From contig NZ_CP101417.1 in assembly GCF_024339125.1 (NCBI RefSeq), positions 1,178,001 to 1,242,000 of the forward strand: a stretch of DNA of 64,000 nucleotides, given 5' to 3'. The position numbers and the translations under genes are program-made. The notes beneath the pieces were generated by a model, which was not told the origin of the DNA, searched no databases, and worked only from the letters and a program-made list of their open reading frames with translations. Source of the DNA: Xanthomonas hortorum. Lineage in GTDB: Bacteria > Pseudomonadota > Gammaproteobacteria > Xanthomonadales > Xanthomonadaceae. Below are positions 45,730 to 53,700 of this stretch, one piece after another (positions within the stretch are counted from its first letter, which is position 1; every line of letters begins with the position of its first letter).

Positions 45730-46101
45730 TCATCCCCGATCAGACAGGTTGCTGAAAGCCACGTTGATCTGGCTGCGTATTGCCAGCACGCTGGGCATGC
45801 GGTCGCGGTCGCGATCGTTACGGCCAGCTCCACGCCCTGCCCCTTGCCGACACGTCAGGCCCTGTGCGCAACCGCGCTGATCGGCGTGGGCGGCCGCCCT
45901 ATCGCATGCCCCGGCCGCGGGTCCCTGCAATGCCAGATCACAGCGACCCACGGCCACTCGCAGGTCACGCTCGGCCATGGCGGGTTGGGTCAACAGCGCG
46001 GCACGGGTCCAGCTGCCCGGCAATTCGGGCTGGGTAGGTGCCGTCCAGGCACTGGTGGACAACACGACGATCAACACGAACAGATATCGGACCAAGCGCA
46101 T
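45730..46101 (-). CDS. Small exported protein, uncertain
   Basis: 123 aa with signal peptide MRLVRYLFVLIVVLSTSAWTAP and GGAG upstream of the ATG. The mature part (DLRVAVGRCDLALQGPAAGAC, then Arg/Gly-rich) contains cysteines but becomes low-complexity after about residue 85, where a frameshift is possible. No family recognised. Confidence 0.45.
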   Translation of the reverse strand: MRLVRYLFVLIVVLSTSAWTAPTQPELPGSWTRAALLTQPAMAERDLRVAVGRCDLALQGPAAGACDRAAAHADQRGCAQGLTCRQGAGRGAGRNDRDRDRMPSVLAIRSQINVAFSNLSDRG

Positions 46102-46411
46102 GACGAACTCCGCGGCAGACCGGAGCGCGGCGCGTCCCCGAGCGGCGTTGGTGGCCGCCAGACGACCTTCACGCCTGGCCGCTCGTGCGACCTGACGGCA
46201 ACCTTACGGTTGGCGCCAAATTCTGCCGAAGCTGGCAAATCCTTTGGAAAACAACGTCATGCACACTTGCGAGATATCGTCATGTAAATGAGGTGGCGAT
46301 GTCTCTAGGCGCCGAGCTGGCTCTTGCGTGTGGTGGTAGCAGCTCGGTAGAGCTTCGCCCTTCGGCCGAGATGAATGGGCCAGTGCCACCGTCGGAGAGC
46401 GAACCTCGGGG

Positions 46412-46472
46412 GACTGTGACTGTGACTGTGACTGGGACTGGGACTGGGACTGGGAATGGGACTAGGGGCAGG
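46412..46472. repeat. Tandem hexanucleotide repeats, TGTGAC then TGGGAC
   Basis: About three TGTGAC units pass into about four TGGGAC units, ending in degenerate GGGAATGGGACTAGGG. Could vary in length between strains by slippage. Confidence 0.75.
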
Positions 46473-46504
46473 CGGCGGGCGCCAAGCCCGCTGACCAAGG
46501 GCTG

Positions 46505-46640
46505 TTCCTTCTCCCCTCGGGAGAAGGTGCCCCGCAGGGGCGGATGAGGGTACGGGCGAAGCCTCGTTGTCACTCAGCACATGTGTGGCTTCGCCCCGTA
46601 CCCTCACCCCAACCCCTCTCCCGGAGGGAGAGGGGCTTTC
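46505..46640. repeat. Long palindromic element
   Basis: Arms ATGAGGGTACGGGCGAAGCC (46544-46563) and GGCTTCGCCCCGTACCCTCA (46587-46606) pair with one mismatch; smaller hairpins flank each arm (CTTCTCCCCTCGGGAGAAG, CCCTCTCCCGGAGGGAGAGGG). Resembles dispersed intergenic repeats of Xanthomonas. Confidence 0.65.
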
Positions 46641-46812
46641 GGCTTCCTTACTTCCGAGAGCAGGTTTGACGCTCCTGATCTTTCAACAACGACTCTTTAG
46701 CAGCTTCCGGCTTCCGATTTTCGGTTCGACTTCGACTCCAGTCCCCCCTTCCAGCGCCCGCTCCCGTCCCCGCTCTTACGAATCCCCAATCCCCATTCCC
46801 CATTCCCAATCC

Positions 46813-47445
46813 TCAAATCACCCGCAAGGTGATCGCCTTCAACACCGCGCGCGTGCGGTCGCGGGTGCCGAGCTTTTCCAGGATGGTGGAGACGTAGTTC
46901 TTCACCGTGCCCTCGGCCAGGAACAGGGTGCGGGCGATCTCCTTGTTGGAGTAACCGCCGGCGAGCAGGCGCAGGATCGCCACCTCGCGCTCGCTGAAGG
47001 TCTCGCGCGGGGGCTGCTGGTCGCGGAACTGGTAGCGCGCGCGCACCGGGTCGGTGCTGACCGGCTGCAGCAGGGTCTCGCCGTTGGCCACCCGCTCGAT
47101 CGCCTCGCGCAGGTCTTCCGGGGCGGCGTCCTTGAGCAGGAAGCCCTGCGCGCCGGCCTCGGTCGCGCGTAGCAGCAGGTCGCTGTCGTCGAAGGTGGTG
47201 AGCAGCAGCACCGGGGTGCGGTCGTCCCGGTCGCGCAATTGCTGCAGCGCCTGGATACCGTCCAGGCCGGGCATGCGGATGTCGCTGAGCACCACGTCCA
47301 CCGTGTTGATGACAAGCGCGTCCAGCAGGCTCTGGCCGTCGTCGGCCTCGCAGACCACCTCCACGCCCTGTTGCTGCAACAGCGCGCGCAATCCGGCGCG
47401 GACCAGCACCTGGTCGTCGGCCAATGCGATGCGGCGCGCGCTCAT
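46813..47445 (-). CDS. NarL/LuxR-family response regulator
   Basis: 210 aa. Receiver domain with phospho-acceptor Asp55 (VVLSDIRMPG), acidic pair DD10-11, Thr in LLLTTFDD and Lys in GFLLKDA. LuxR-type HTH at the C-terminus (SEREVAILRLLAGGYSNKEI, GTVKNYVSTILEKL). Overlaps the upstream histidine-kinase gene by four bases (ATGA), forming a two-component operon. Targets unknown. Confidence 0.93.
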   Translation of the reverse strand: MSARRIALADDQVLVRAGLRALLQQQGVEVVCEADDGQSLLDALVINTVDVVLSDIRMPGLDGIQALQQLRDRDDRTPVLLLTTFDDSDLLLRATEAGAQGFLLKDAAPEDLREAIERVANGETLLQPVSTDPVRARYQFRDQQPPRETFSEREVAILRLLAGGYSNKEIARTLFLAEGTVKNYVSTILEKLGTRDRTRAVLKAITLRVI

Positions 47446-48545
47446 GCCGGCAACCTCGCGGTCAACTGCATGCCGCCGTGCGCGGCGCGGCCGAGTTGCA
47501 ACTGGCCATGCAAGGCCGCCAGCCGCTCGCGCATGCCGGCGATGCCGTTGCCCTCGCGGATCTGCTCGGCGCAGTGGCCGTCGTCCTGGATGTCGATGTG
47601 CAGCTGGCCGTCATGGGTGTGCAGCGACACCTGCACGGTGTCGGCTTCGCCATGGCGCGCGGCATTGGTCAGCGCTTCCTGTACCAGCCGCAGCAGGGCT
47701 TCGGCGATTTGCGGGTCGCTCACGCGTACGGCCGGGTCGATCTGCAGCTGCAGCACCGGTTTGGGAAACGGCGCGGCCAGGGCATGCAGCGCGGTGTGCA
47801 GATCCAGCCCGGCATCGTCGCGCAACGACTGCACCACGCTGCGGATGTCGCCCAGCAACTCACGCGCAAGGCCTTCCAGCATCGCCAGCTCCTGGCGCGG
47901 CGCCAGCATGGGGTCGGCACGCAGCAAGCGCAGATGGATGCTCATCGCGGTGAGTTTGTGCCCGGCCACGTCGTGCAACTCGCGCGCCAGGCGCAGGCGC
48001 TCGGCATCGCGCGCGCTGTCGGCCAGCAGCGCGCGCGTTGCCAGCAGATCGGCATTGACGTAGGCCAGCGCATCGCGGGCACGCTCGGCACTGCGCGCGT
48101 AATGCGCGGTGAGCGCGGCGAAGGCCTGGAAGCCGGCGTAGATGCTGACGATCGACAGCGCGCGATCGATACCGGCCTGCACCAACACCGCGTACATGCC
48201 TGCGTTCAACGCCAGCGCCAACAACAGCACGCGCAATGGCGGCCAGGCCATCCCTGCCTGCGCCACCAGCAACACCAGCAGCACCGGCGCAGTGCCGGCA
48301 TGCGGCTCCATCCACACCAGCAGCAGCGCCATGACCGCTTGTAACAGCAGCGCGCCGTTGCGCAACGCAGGCAGCGGCCGCAACAGGGAGTGCAGCAGAA
48401 ACAACGCGGTGAAGCCGGCCAGCACACCCCAGCGCCAGGCGCCGTGCGCTGACGCATCGGGCATAAACGACAACGCCACCGCCGCAATGGTGAACGCGCC
48501 GGCCAGGCGCAGGGGATGCAAAAGATGCGGCAGGGAAGAGTTCAT
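47442..48545 (-). CDS. Membrane sensor histidine kinase (HisKA_3 type)
   Basis: 367 aa. Several hydrophobic segments in the first ~180 residues (LAGAFTIAAVALSFM, LLLQAVMALLLVWM, VLLLALALNAGMYAVLV) form a membrane sensor without a large extracellular domain. The dimerisation/phospho-acceptor helix is RLARELHDVAGHKLTAMSIH, and the ATPase part includes RLVQEALTNAARHGEA (N box) and GNGIAGMRERLAAL (G box). ATG 48545 is the likely start; the in-frame ATG at 48593 (MRTIAEW) is possible. Pairs with the overlapping NarL-type regulator. Confidence 0.9.
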   Translation of the reverse strand: MNSSLPHLLHPLRLAGAFTIAAVALSFMPDASAHGAWRWGVLAGFTALFLLHSLLRPLPALRNGALLLQAVMALLLVWMEPHAGTAPVLLVLLVAQAGMAWPPLRVLLLALALNAGMYAVLVQAGIDRALSIVSIYAGFQAFAALTAHYARSAERARDALAYVNADLLATRALLADSARDAERLRLARELHDVAGHKLTAMSIHLRLLRADPMLAPRQELAMLEGLARELLGDIRSVVQSLRDDAGLDLHTALHALAAPFPKPVLQLQIDPAVRVSDPQIAEALLRLVQEALTNAARHGEADTVQVSLHTHDGQLHIDIQDDGHCAEQIREGNGIAGMRERLAALHGQLQLGRAAHGGMQLTARLPA

Positions 48546-48704
48546 GCGGCGATGCTGACGGCCGCGCGGCCACTCGGCAATGGTGCGCATGCAGAAAGTG
48601 ACTTCCGGCAGGTGGGATCGATGACCTGCGGCCCCTGCCGTCGTGGCGGTGCGTGCGCACACTGGCATGACCAACCACCCACCCCATCGCCACGGAGTCA
48701 CGCC

Positions 48705-49271
48705 ATGTCTGCTTCCAGTCTGTTTCTTGCGCTCAATCTGATCTGGGGCGGCTACGAACTGCTGCTCAGCCGTCGCCGCCGCGCCAGCGATGGGGGGGCG
48801 CACGATCAAGGCACGCTGCAACACCTGTGGCGGGTGCTGTCTGCAGCGGTGGCCGTCGCGGTGCTGCTGGCCTATAGCGGCCTGGCCCATTGGCCGCAGG
48901 GCTGGGCCGCGCCGCTGCAGTGGGCCGGCTGCGCCTTGATCGGCAGTGGGCTGGCGTTGCGCGTGTGGGCCATCCAGGTGCTGGCACGCTGGTTCACGGT
49001 GGATGTGACCATCCAGCCCGATCATCAGCTGGTGCGCAGCGGCCCGTATCGCTGGCTACGCCATCCCTCCTACACCGGCGCGCTGCTGGCCTTTTACGGG
49101 CTGGCGCTGGGCATGGGCAATGCATTGTCGGTGGCGGCGATCGTGGTGCCGGTGACCTGGGTCTTCCTGCACCGCATCCGTATCGAAGAAGCCGCATTGC
49201 AGCGCGCGTTTCCGGTGGCCTACCCGGCGTATGCGAAGCAGAGCCATCGGTTGCTGCCGTTGGTGTGGTGA
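48705..49271 (+). CDS. Isoprenylcysteine carboxyl methyltransferase-like membrane protein
   Basis: 188 aa with five or so membrane segments. The C-terminal motif HQLVRSGPYRWLRHPSYTGALL followed by RIRIEEAALQRAFPVAYPAY is typical of ICMT/phospholipid-methyltransferase-like proteins that use SAM. Bacterial substrate unknown. GGAG precedes ATG 48705. Divergent from the histidine-kinase operon, so the two may share a control region. Confidence 0.85.
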   Translation: MSASSLFLALNLIWGGYELLLSRRRRASDGGAHDQGTLQHLWRVLSAAVAVAVLLAYSGLAHWPQGWAAPLQWAGCALIGSGLALRVWAIQVLARWFTVDVTIQPDHQLVRSGPYRWLRHPSYTGALLAFYGLALGMGNALSVAAIVVPVTWVFLHRIRIEEAALQRAFPVAYPAYAKQSHRLLPLVW

Positions 49272-49486
49272 GGGTTGCGAAGGTAGCGGGGTGGCGCCAG
49301 CGATGAGGAGCGCTTCGCCTGCTTGCACACGGGTTCGGCCCACGTGGCGTGTAGGCAGACGTGTTGCCGCACTGTGGTCAGCCACGCGTGGGGCGATCTG
49401 CGGCGGCCACCGCCGCCGCCGGGTCGAGGCGCTGCGTACCATCGCCCCCAACGTGTCGCATCCCCCACCCGTGTCAGGAGACTTGC

Positions 49487-49909
49487 ATGCTTGCCCGCAC
49501 CTACGTCGTTGTCGCACTCGCCGGCCTGCTCGGCAGCGCCGGCATCCAGGCCGCCGATCTGGACGTGGGCGTCAGTGGCCTGCGTTCGCAACAAGGCAAG
49601 TTGCGCATTGCGGTGATCGCCTCGGCTGCGCAGCTGGAGAGCGCACAGCCGCCGGTGCAGGCGCAAACGGTGCCGATCACCAGTACCGCACCGCACATCC
49701 AGTTCAAGAACCTTGCCCCTGGCCGCTACGCAGTGATGATCAATCACGACGAAAACAGCAATGGCAAGCTGGACACCAATTTGATCGGCATGCCGGTGGA
49801 AGGCTACGGCTTCAGCAACAACCCTACCGGCATGCGCAAGCCCAGCTTTGACGAGATCGTGTTCGATCTGCCCGCTTCCGGCAAACGTATCAGCGTGCAG
49901 ATGCGCTGA
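49487..49909 (+). CDS. DUF2141-like exported protein
   Basis: 140 aa. Signal peptide MLARTYVVVALAGLLGSAGIQA. Mature beta-sandwich-like sequence with GKLRIAVIASAAQLES, FKNLAPGRYAVMINHDENSNGKLDTN and GYGFSNNPTGMRKPSFDE, the conserved pattern of DUF2141. Lies 29 bases upstream of the carotenoid oxygenase gene and has CAGGAG before the ATG; DUF2141 and carotenoid oxygenase genes may form an operon. Confidence 0.85.
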   Translation: MLARTYVVVALAGLLGSAGIQAADLDVGVSGLRSQQGKLRIAVIASAAQLESAQPPVQAQTVPITSTAPHIQFKNLAPGRYAVMINHDENSNGKLDTNLIGMPVEGYGFSNNPTGMRKPSFDEIVFDLPASGKRISVQMR

Positions 49910-49938
49910 CCTATCCACGTTTCCTCAAGGAGCCGTGC

Positions 49939-51456
49939 ATGCATCGCCGTCGTTTCCTGCAGTCCTTGCTGACAGCCACCGGCAGTGCTGCGCTTGGCGG
50001 TTGGGCGCTGCGCAGCTTGCCGGCGCAGGCCGCCGAAGCGGCGCTGTTTCATGAGCAGCTGCAACGCACGCCGTGGCTGCTGGGCTGGCGCAGCGTCACC
50101 CGCCCAAACTTCGGCCCCACCACGGCAGTACTGCAAGGCACGCTGCCCGAGGGGCTGGCCGGCAGTTTGTATCGCAACGGCCCGGCGTGGACCGAGCGTG
50201 CAGGCTTTCGCTACGAACACTGGTTCGACGGCGACGGTATGGTGCACCGCTGGCGCCTGGGCGGAGCGCAGGTGCAGCACCAGGCGCGCATGGTGGGCAC
50301 GCACAAGTTCACCCAGGAGCAGCAGGCCGGTCGCTTTCTCTATCGCGCTGCCGGTACCGCGGTGCCGGACCAGCAGCCGGCGCGCAACAACGACGACGTC
50401 AACACTGCCAATACCTCGGTGGCGATGCTCAACGGGCGCCTGTTCGCGTTGTGGGAGGCCGGCTCGGCGATCGAACTGGATCCGGATGCGCTGGGCACGC
50501 TCGGCCCGGTGACCTGGCGCGACGACCTGGCGGCGATGCCGTTCTCGGCGCACCCACTGATCGACCGTGACGGCAGTGCCTGGAACTTCGGCTCGATCGG
50601 CGTGATCGGCGCCACCGGCGTGCTGATCTGGCACATCGGCGCCGATGCGGTGCTGCGCAGTGCGCAACTGCTGCAGACCGACACACCGGGCTATCTGCAC
50701 AGCTTTGCGATGACGCAGCGGCATCTGATCTTCGTGCTGGCGCCCTACCGCCGGCTGGATGGCGAGGGCCCGTTCTTCGAGCAGATGCGCTTCACCCCCG
50801 ACGCCGCGTGCCGGATTGCGGTGGTGCCCAAGGATGCGCTGGATCAACCGCGCTGGTTCGAGGCCGACTTCGCGGTGGCCTATCACTTCGCCGATGCCTA
50901 CGAACACCGCAACCGTATCGTGGTGCGGGCGCTGGTCCACACCAATCCGGAGGAGGCGCGCTCGCCATTGCGGGCGGCAATGCACGGCGACCCGGCGGCC
51001 ACGCCCTCACCGGTGCAGCTGCGCAGCCTGCACCTGGATCTACGCAGCGGCCGCGCGCACTGGCAGGCGCATGCGGTGGACAATCTGGAACTGCCGACCT
51101 TCGATGCGCGTACGCCCGGCACGCGCGGCGCACGGCTGTACGCGCCGTGCATCGATGGGCCGACCGCATCGCCGTTTCTCAACGCGGTGGCCAGCTACGA
51201 CCTGGATCGCGACCGCCGCCAGGTGCACCGCTACGGGCCGGACATGCTGGCCGAAGAACACGTGTTTGTGCCGCGCCCCGGCAGCGACCGCCCAGACGAC
51301 GGCTGGCTGGTCGGCACCGTGCTGGACACCACCCGTGCGCGCACCGGCCTGATGGTGCTGGATTCACGCCACGTGGATGCCGGGCCGATCGCACAGGTCT
51401 GGTTGCCGTATGCGGTGCCGCTGGGATTTCACGGGCACTTTGCTGCTGCCGGGTGA
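49939..51456 (+). CDS. Carotenoid oxygenase (RPE65/CCD family)
   Basis: 505 aa. Begins MHRRRFLQSLLTATGSAAL, a Tat-like signal with an RRRFL motif. Cleaves a double bond in carotenoids or related polyenes or lignin-like compounds. Family motifs: GSLYRNGPAW, YEHWFDGDGMVHRWRL, FSAHPLIDRDGSAWNFG, LHSFAMTQRHLIF, EEHVFVPRPG and a C-terminal FHGHFAAAG; the four iron-binding His residues are within these blocks. Export of this enzyme is unusual. Confidence 0.9.
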   Translation: MHRRRFLQSLLTATGSAALGGWALRSLPAQAAEAALFHEQLQRTPWLLGWRSVTRPNFGPTTAVLQGTLPEGLAGSLYRNGPAWTERAGFRYEHWFDGDGMVHRWRLGGAQVQHQARMVGTHKFTQEQQAGRFLYRAAGTAVPDQQPARNNDDVNTANTSVAMLNGRLFALWEAGSAIELDPDALGTLGPVTWRDDLAAMPFSAHPLIDRDGSAWNFGSIGVIGATGVLIWHIGADAVLRSAQLLQTDTPGYLHSFAMTQRHLIFVLAPYRRLDGEGPFFEQMRFTPDAACRIAVVPKDALDQPRWFEADFAVAYHFADAYEHRNRIVVRALVHTNPEEARSPLRAAMHGDPAATPSPVQLRSLHLDLRSGRAHWQAHAVDNLELPTFDARTPGTRGARLYAPCIDGPTASPFLNAVASYDLDRDRRQVHRYGPDMLAEEHVFVPRPGSDRPDDGWLVGTVLDTTRARTGLMVLDSRHVDAGPIAQVWLPYAVPLGFHGHFAAAG

Positions 51457-51698
51457 GCCGGTGCGCCACCTCCCGTGATGGGGCAAGCTGAGCTGGCGCC
51501 TGTTATCGCTTTGGCCGCAGCCGCAATGCGTGCGCCGCTGGCGCAGTACGCCGAACTTGCCGAGCGTGTCGCATTCGTCCATCTCGCCAGTCACCCGGCA
51601 TCGGCCTGCTGCTACGCCAGGCACGCTGTAGCGCGGTCCACCCGCCACACCGATGGTCTTACACTCAGCGGCTACCCCGCAGCTGCCGTGCGTCTTCG

Positions 51699-52859
51699 AT
51701 GATCATTTCTGCCGCTTCCGATTACCGTGCCGCCGCGCAGGCGCGCCTGCCGCCGTTCCTGTTTCACTACATCGATGGCGGTGCGTACGCCGAGCACACC
51801 TTGCGGCGCAATGTCGCCGATCTGGCCGATATCGCGCTGCGCCAACGGGTGCTGCGCAATATGTCGGACCTGAGCTTGAGCACCGAGCTGTTCGGCGAGA
51901 CGCTGGCGATGCCGGTGGCGTTGGCGCCGGTGGGGCTGACCGGCATGTACGCGCGCCGTGGCGAGGTGCAGGCGGCGCGTGCGGCGGCGGCGCGGGGGAT
52001 TCCGTTTACGTTGTCCACGGTGTCGGTGTGCCCGATCGAAGAAGTGGCGCCGGCGATCGAGCGGCCGATGTGGTTCCAGCTCTACGTGCTCAAGGACCGC
52101 GGCTTCATGCGCAATGCGCTGGAGCGCGCCAAGGCGGCCGGGGTGACCACGCTGGTGTTCACCGTGGACATGCCCACGCCGGGCGCGCGCTACCGCGATG
52201 CGCACTCGGGTATGAGCGGGCCCAACGCAGCGCTGCGGCGCATGCTGCAGGCGGTGACGCATCCGCGCTGGGCCTGGGACGTGGGCTTGCTCGGCAAGCC
52301 GCACGATCTGGGCAATATCTCGGCGTATCGCGGCAGCCCGACGGGGTTGCAGGATTACATCGGCTGGCTGGGCGCGAACTTCGACCCGTCGATTTCGTGG
52401 AAGGATCTGGAATGGATCCGCGAATTCTGGACCGGGCCGATGGTGATCAAGGGCATCCTGGACCCGGACGATGCGCGCGATGCGGTGCGCTTCGGGGCCG
52501 ACGGCATCGTGGTGTCCAACCATGGTGGGCGCCAGCTCGACGGCGTGCTGTCCAGCGCGCGGGCGTTGCCGGCGATTGCCGATGCGGTGAAAGGTGAGCT
52601 GAAAATCCTGGCCGACTCGGGCATCCGCAGCGGGCTGGATGTGGTGCGCATGCTGGCGCTGGGCGCCGACGCGGTACTGCTTGGGCGTGCGTTCGTGTAC
52701 GCGCTGGCAGCCGGTGGCCAGGCCGGTGTGGAGAATCTGCTGACCTTGATCGAACGCGAGATGCGCGTGGCGATGACCTTGACCGGCACGCGGTCGATTG
52801 CCGAGATCAGTGGCGATGCGTTGAGCCGGGTGACGCGGGAGACTTCCGTTTCGCCTTGA
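51699..52859 (+). CDS. lldD: L-lactate dehydrogenase, FMN-dependent
   Basis: 386 aa membrane-associated flavoenzyme oxidising L-lactate to pyruvate. Alpha-hydroxy-acid dehydrogenase motifs: [54 protein letters not shown], and the active-site [10 protein letters not shown] with the catalytic His, then [14 protein letters not shown] and [12 protein letters not shown]. Normal length. The 240-bp upstream gap holds no gene. Confidence 0.9.
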   Translation: MIISAASDYRAAAQARLPPFLFHYIDGGAYAEHTLRRNVADLADIALRQRVLRNMSDLSLSTELFGETLAMPVALAPVGLTGMYARRGEVQAARAAAARGIPFTLSTVSVCPIEEVAPAIERPMWFQLYVLKDRGFMRNALERAKAAGVTTLVFTVDMPTPGARYRDAHSGMSGPNAALRRMLQAVTHPRWAWDVGLLGKPHDLGNISAYRGSPTGLQDYIGWLGANFDPSISWKDLEWIREFWTGPMVIKGILDPDDARDAVRFGADGIVVSNHGGRQLDGVLSSARALPAIADAVKGELKILADSGIRSGLDVVRMLALGADAVLLGRAFVYALAAGGQAGVENLLTLIEREMRVAMTLTGTRSIAEISGDALSRVTRETSVSP

Positions 52860-52967
52860 TGAGATTCGAATCAGGAGTTAGGACTGTGAGATCTCAGTTG
52901 TGTTGCGGGGATTAAGCGATGCGGATCTGTCGTTTGTAGAGCGGATGATCTGCGGTTTGGCTGCGGC

Positions 52968-53073
52968 GTCCTTGCCCGCCCACCATCGCAGGACACGCCG
53001 CAAGTACGTCCGTGTAGGCTCTTACGCGGCATCCATGCCGCGTAAGAGCCTGCGACGGTGGGCGGGCAAGGAC
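52968..53073. repeat. Palindromic element, copy A
   Basis: Outer arms GTCCTTGCCCGCCCACCATC and their complement at 53054-53073, with an inner palindrome GCTCTTACGCGGCAT / ATGCCGCGTAAGAGC. Part of a tandem set; the rest of the 52860-53553 gap has no gene. Confidence 0.75.
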
Positions 53074-53170
53074 CAGTCGAGATGGTCGGTGCGCATAGTT
53101 TCAATAAACAGCCAGCAAACTGTCGGGTGCGGTGTCCTCGCTGCGACCTCGACGCTGTGAGTTTGCTGCA

Positions 53171-53280
53171 GGGCCCTTGCCCGCCCACCATCGCGGGACA
53201 CGCTGCAAGTACGTCCTTGTAAGCTCTTACGCGGCATCCATGCCGCGTAAGGTCCCGCGACGGTGGGCGGGCAAGGACCC
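53171..53280. repeat. Palindromic element, copy B
   Basis: Same arms as copy A (CCTTGCCCGCCCACCATCGC) and the same inner GCGGCATCCATGCCGC. The AGTCGAGATGGTCGGTGCGC-type right flank is also repeated, so element plus flank is duplicated. Confidence 0.75.
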
Positions 53281-53411
53281 GTCGAGATGGTCGGTGCGCA
53301 CGGTCAAGAGCAGTGCGGGATGTGCATTTTGGATAATGGCGTATCAACCCAATGCCGATGCACCTGGAGCGAAAGCAGCTTTTCACGCGACCACCGACCA
53401 ACTTCCTGGTG

Positions 53412-53512
53412 CGGTGTCCTCACCGATTGCGGGACCGTGTGGCGGCATGGATGCCGCCACCGAGCCTACATGGACGTACTTGCGGCGTGTCCCGCGAGCG
53501 GTGAGGGCACCG
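53412..53512. repeat. Palindromic element, copy C (divergent)
   Basis: Arms GGTGTCCTCACCGATTGCGG / CCGCGAGCGGTGAGGGCACC around TGGCGGCATGGATGCCGCCA and GTACTTGCGGCGTGTCCCGC. Inner part is inverted relative to copies A and B. Confidence 0.65.
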
Positions 53513-53550
53513 CGCGCTCGACCAACCAGGCTTTTGACCTGAGCCTCCGG

Positions 53551-53700
53551 CTCAGAGCGGCTAACAAAACGTAGCGAGCGTTCGTCAGGTGGGGTGCGGA
53601 CGGCGCGCTCAGAACCGGAGTGTACGAGTGGTAATGCCGATTCCGAACACAGGCCGCGCCCGCGTGGGGGCTGTGCAGTAGGTTTGTTAGCCGCTCTTAG
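53551..53700. mobile_element. MITE-like element abutting the ligD stop codon
   Basis: 18-bp terminal inverted repeats CTCAGAGCGGCTAACAAA (53551-53568) and, at 53683-53700, its complement with one mismatch. About 150 bp with no ORF. The right end coincides with the TAA of ligD. Confidence 0.5.

Larger units (their letters stand above)
46102..46812. other. Non-coding repeat-rich intergenic region
   Basis: No convincing gene. It holds a hexanucleotide tandem (46412-46472), a long palindromic element (46505-46640) and a CCCCATTCCCAATCC-type repeat (46780-46813). Open frames here are short and follow the repeats. Confidence 0.6.

Noticed and set aside
52968-53512. CRISPR-like array
   Set aside because: Units are 100-110 bp palindromes with irregular spacing and no cas genes; not direct repeats with uniform spacers.
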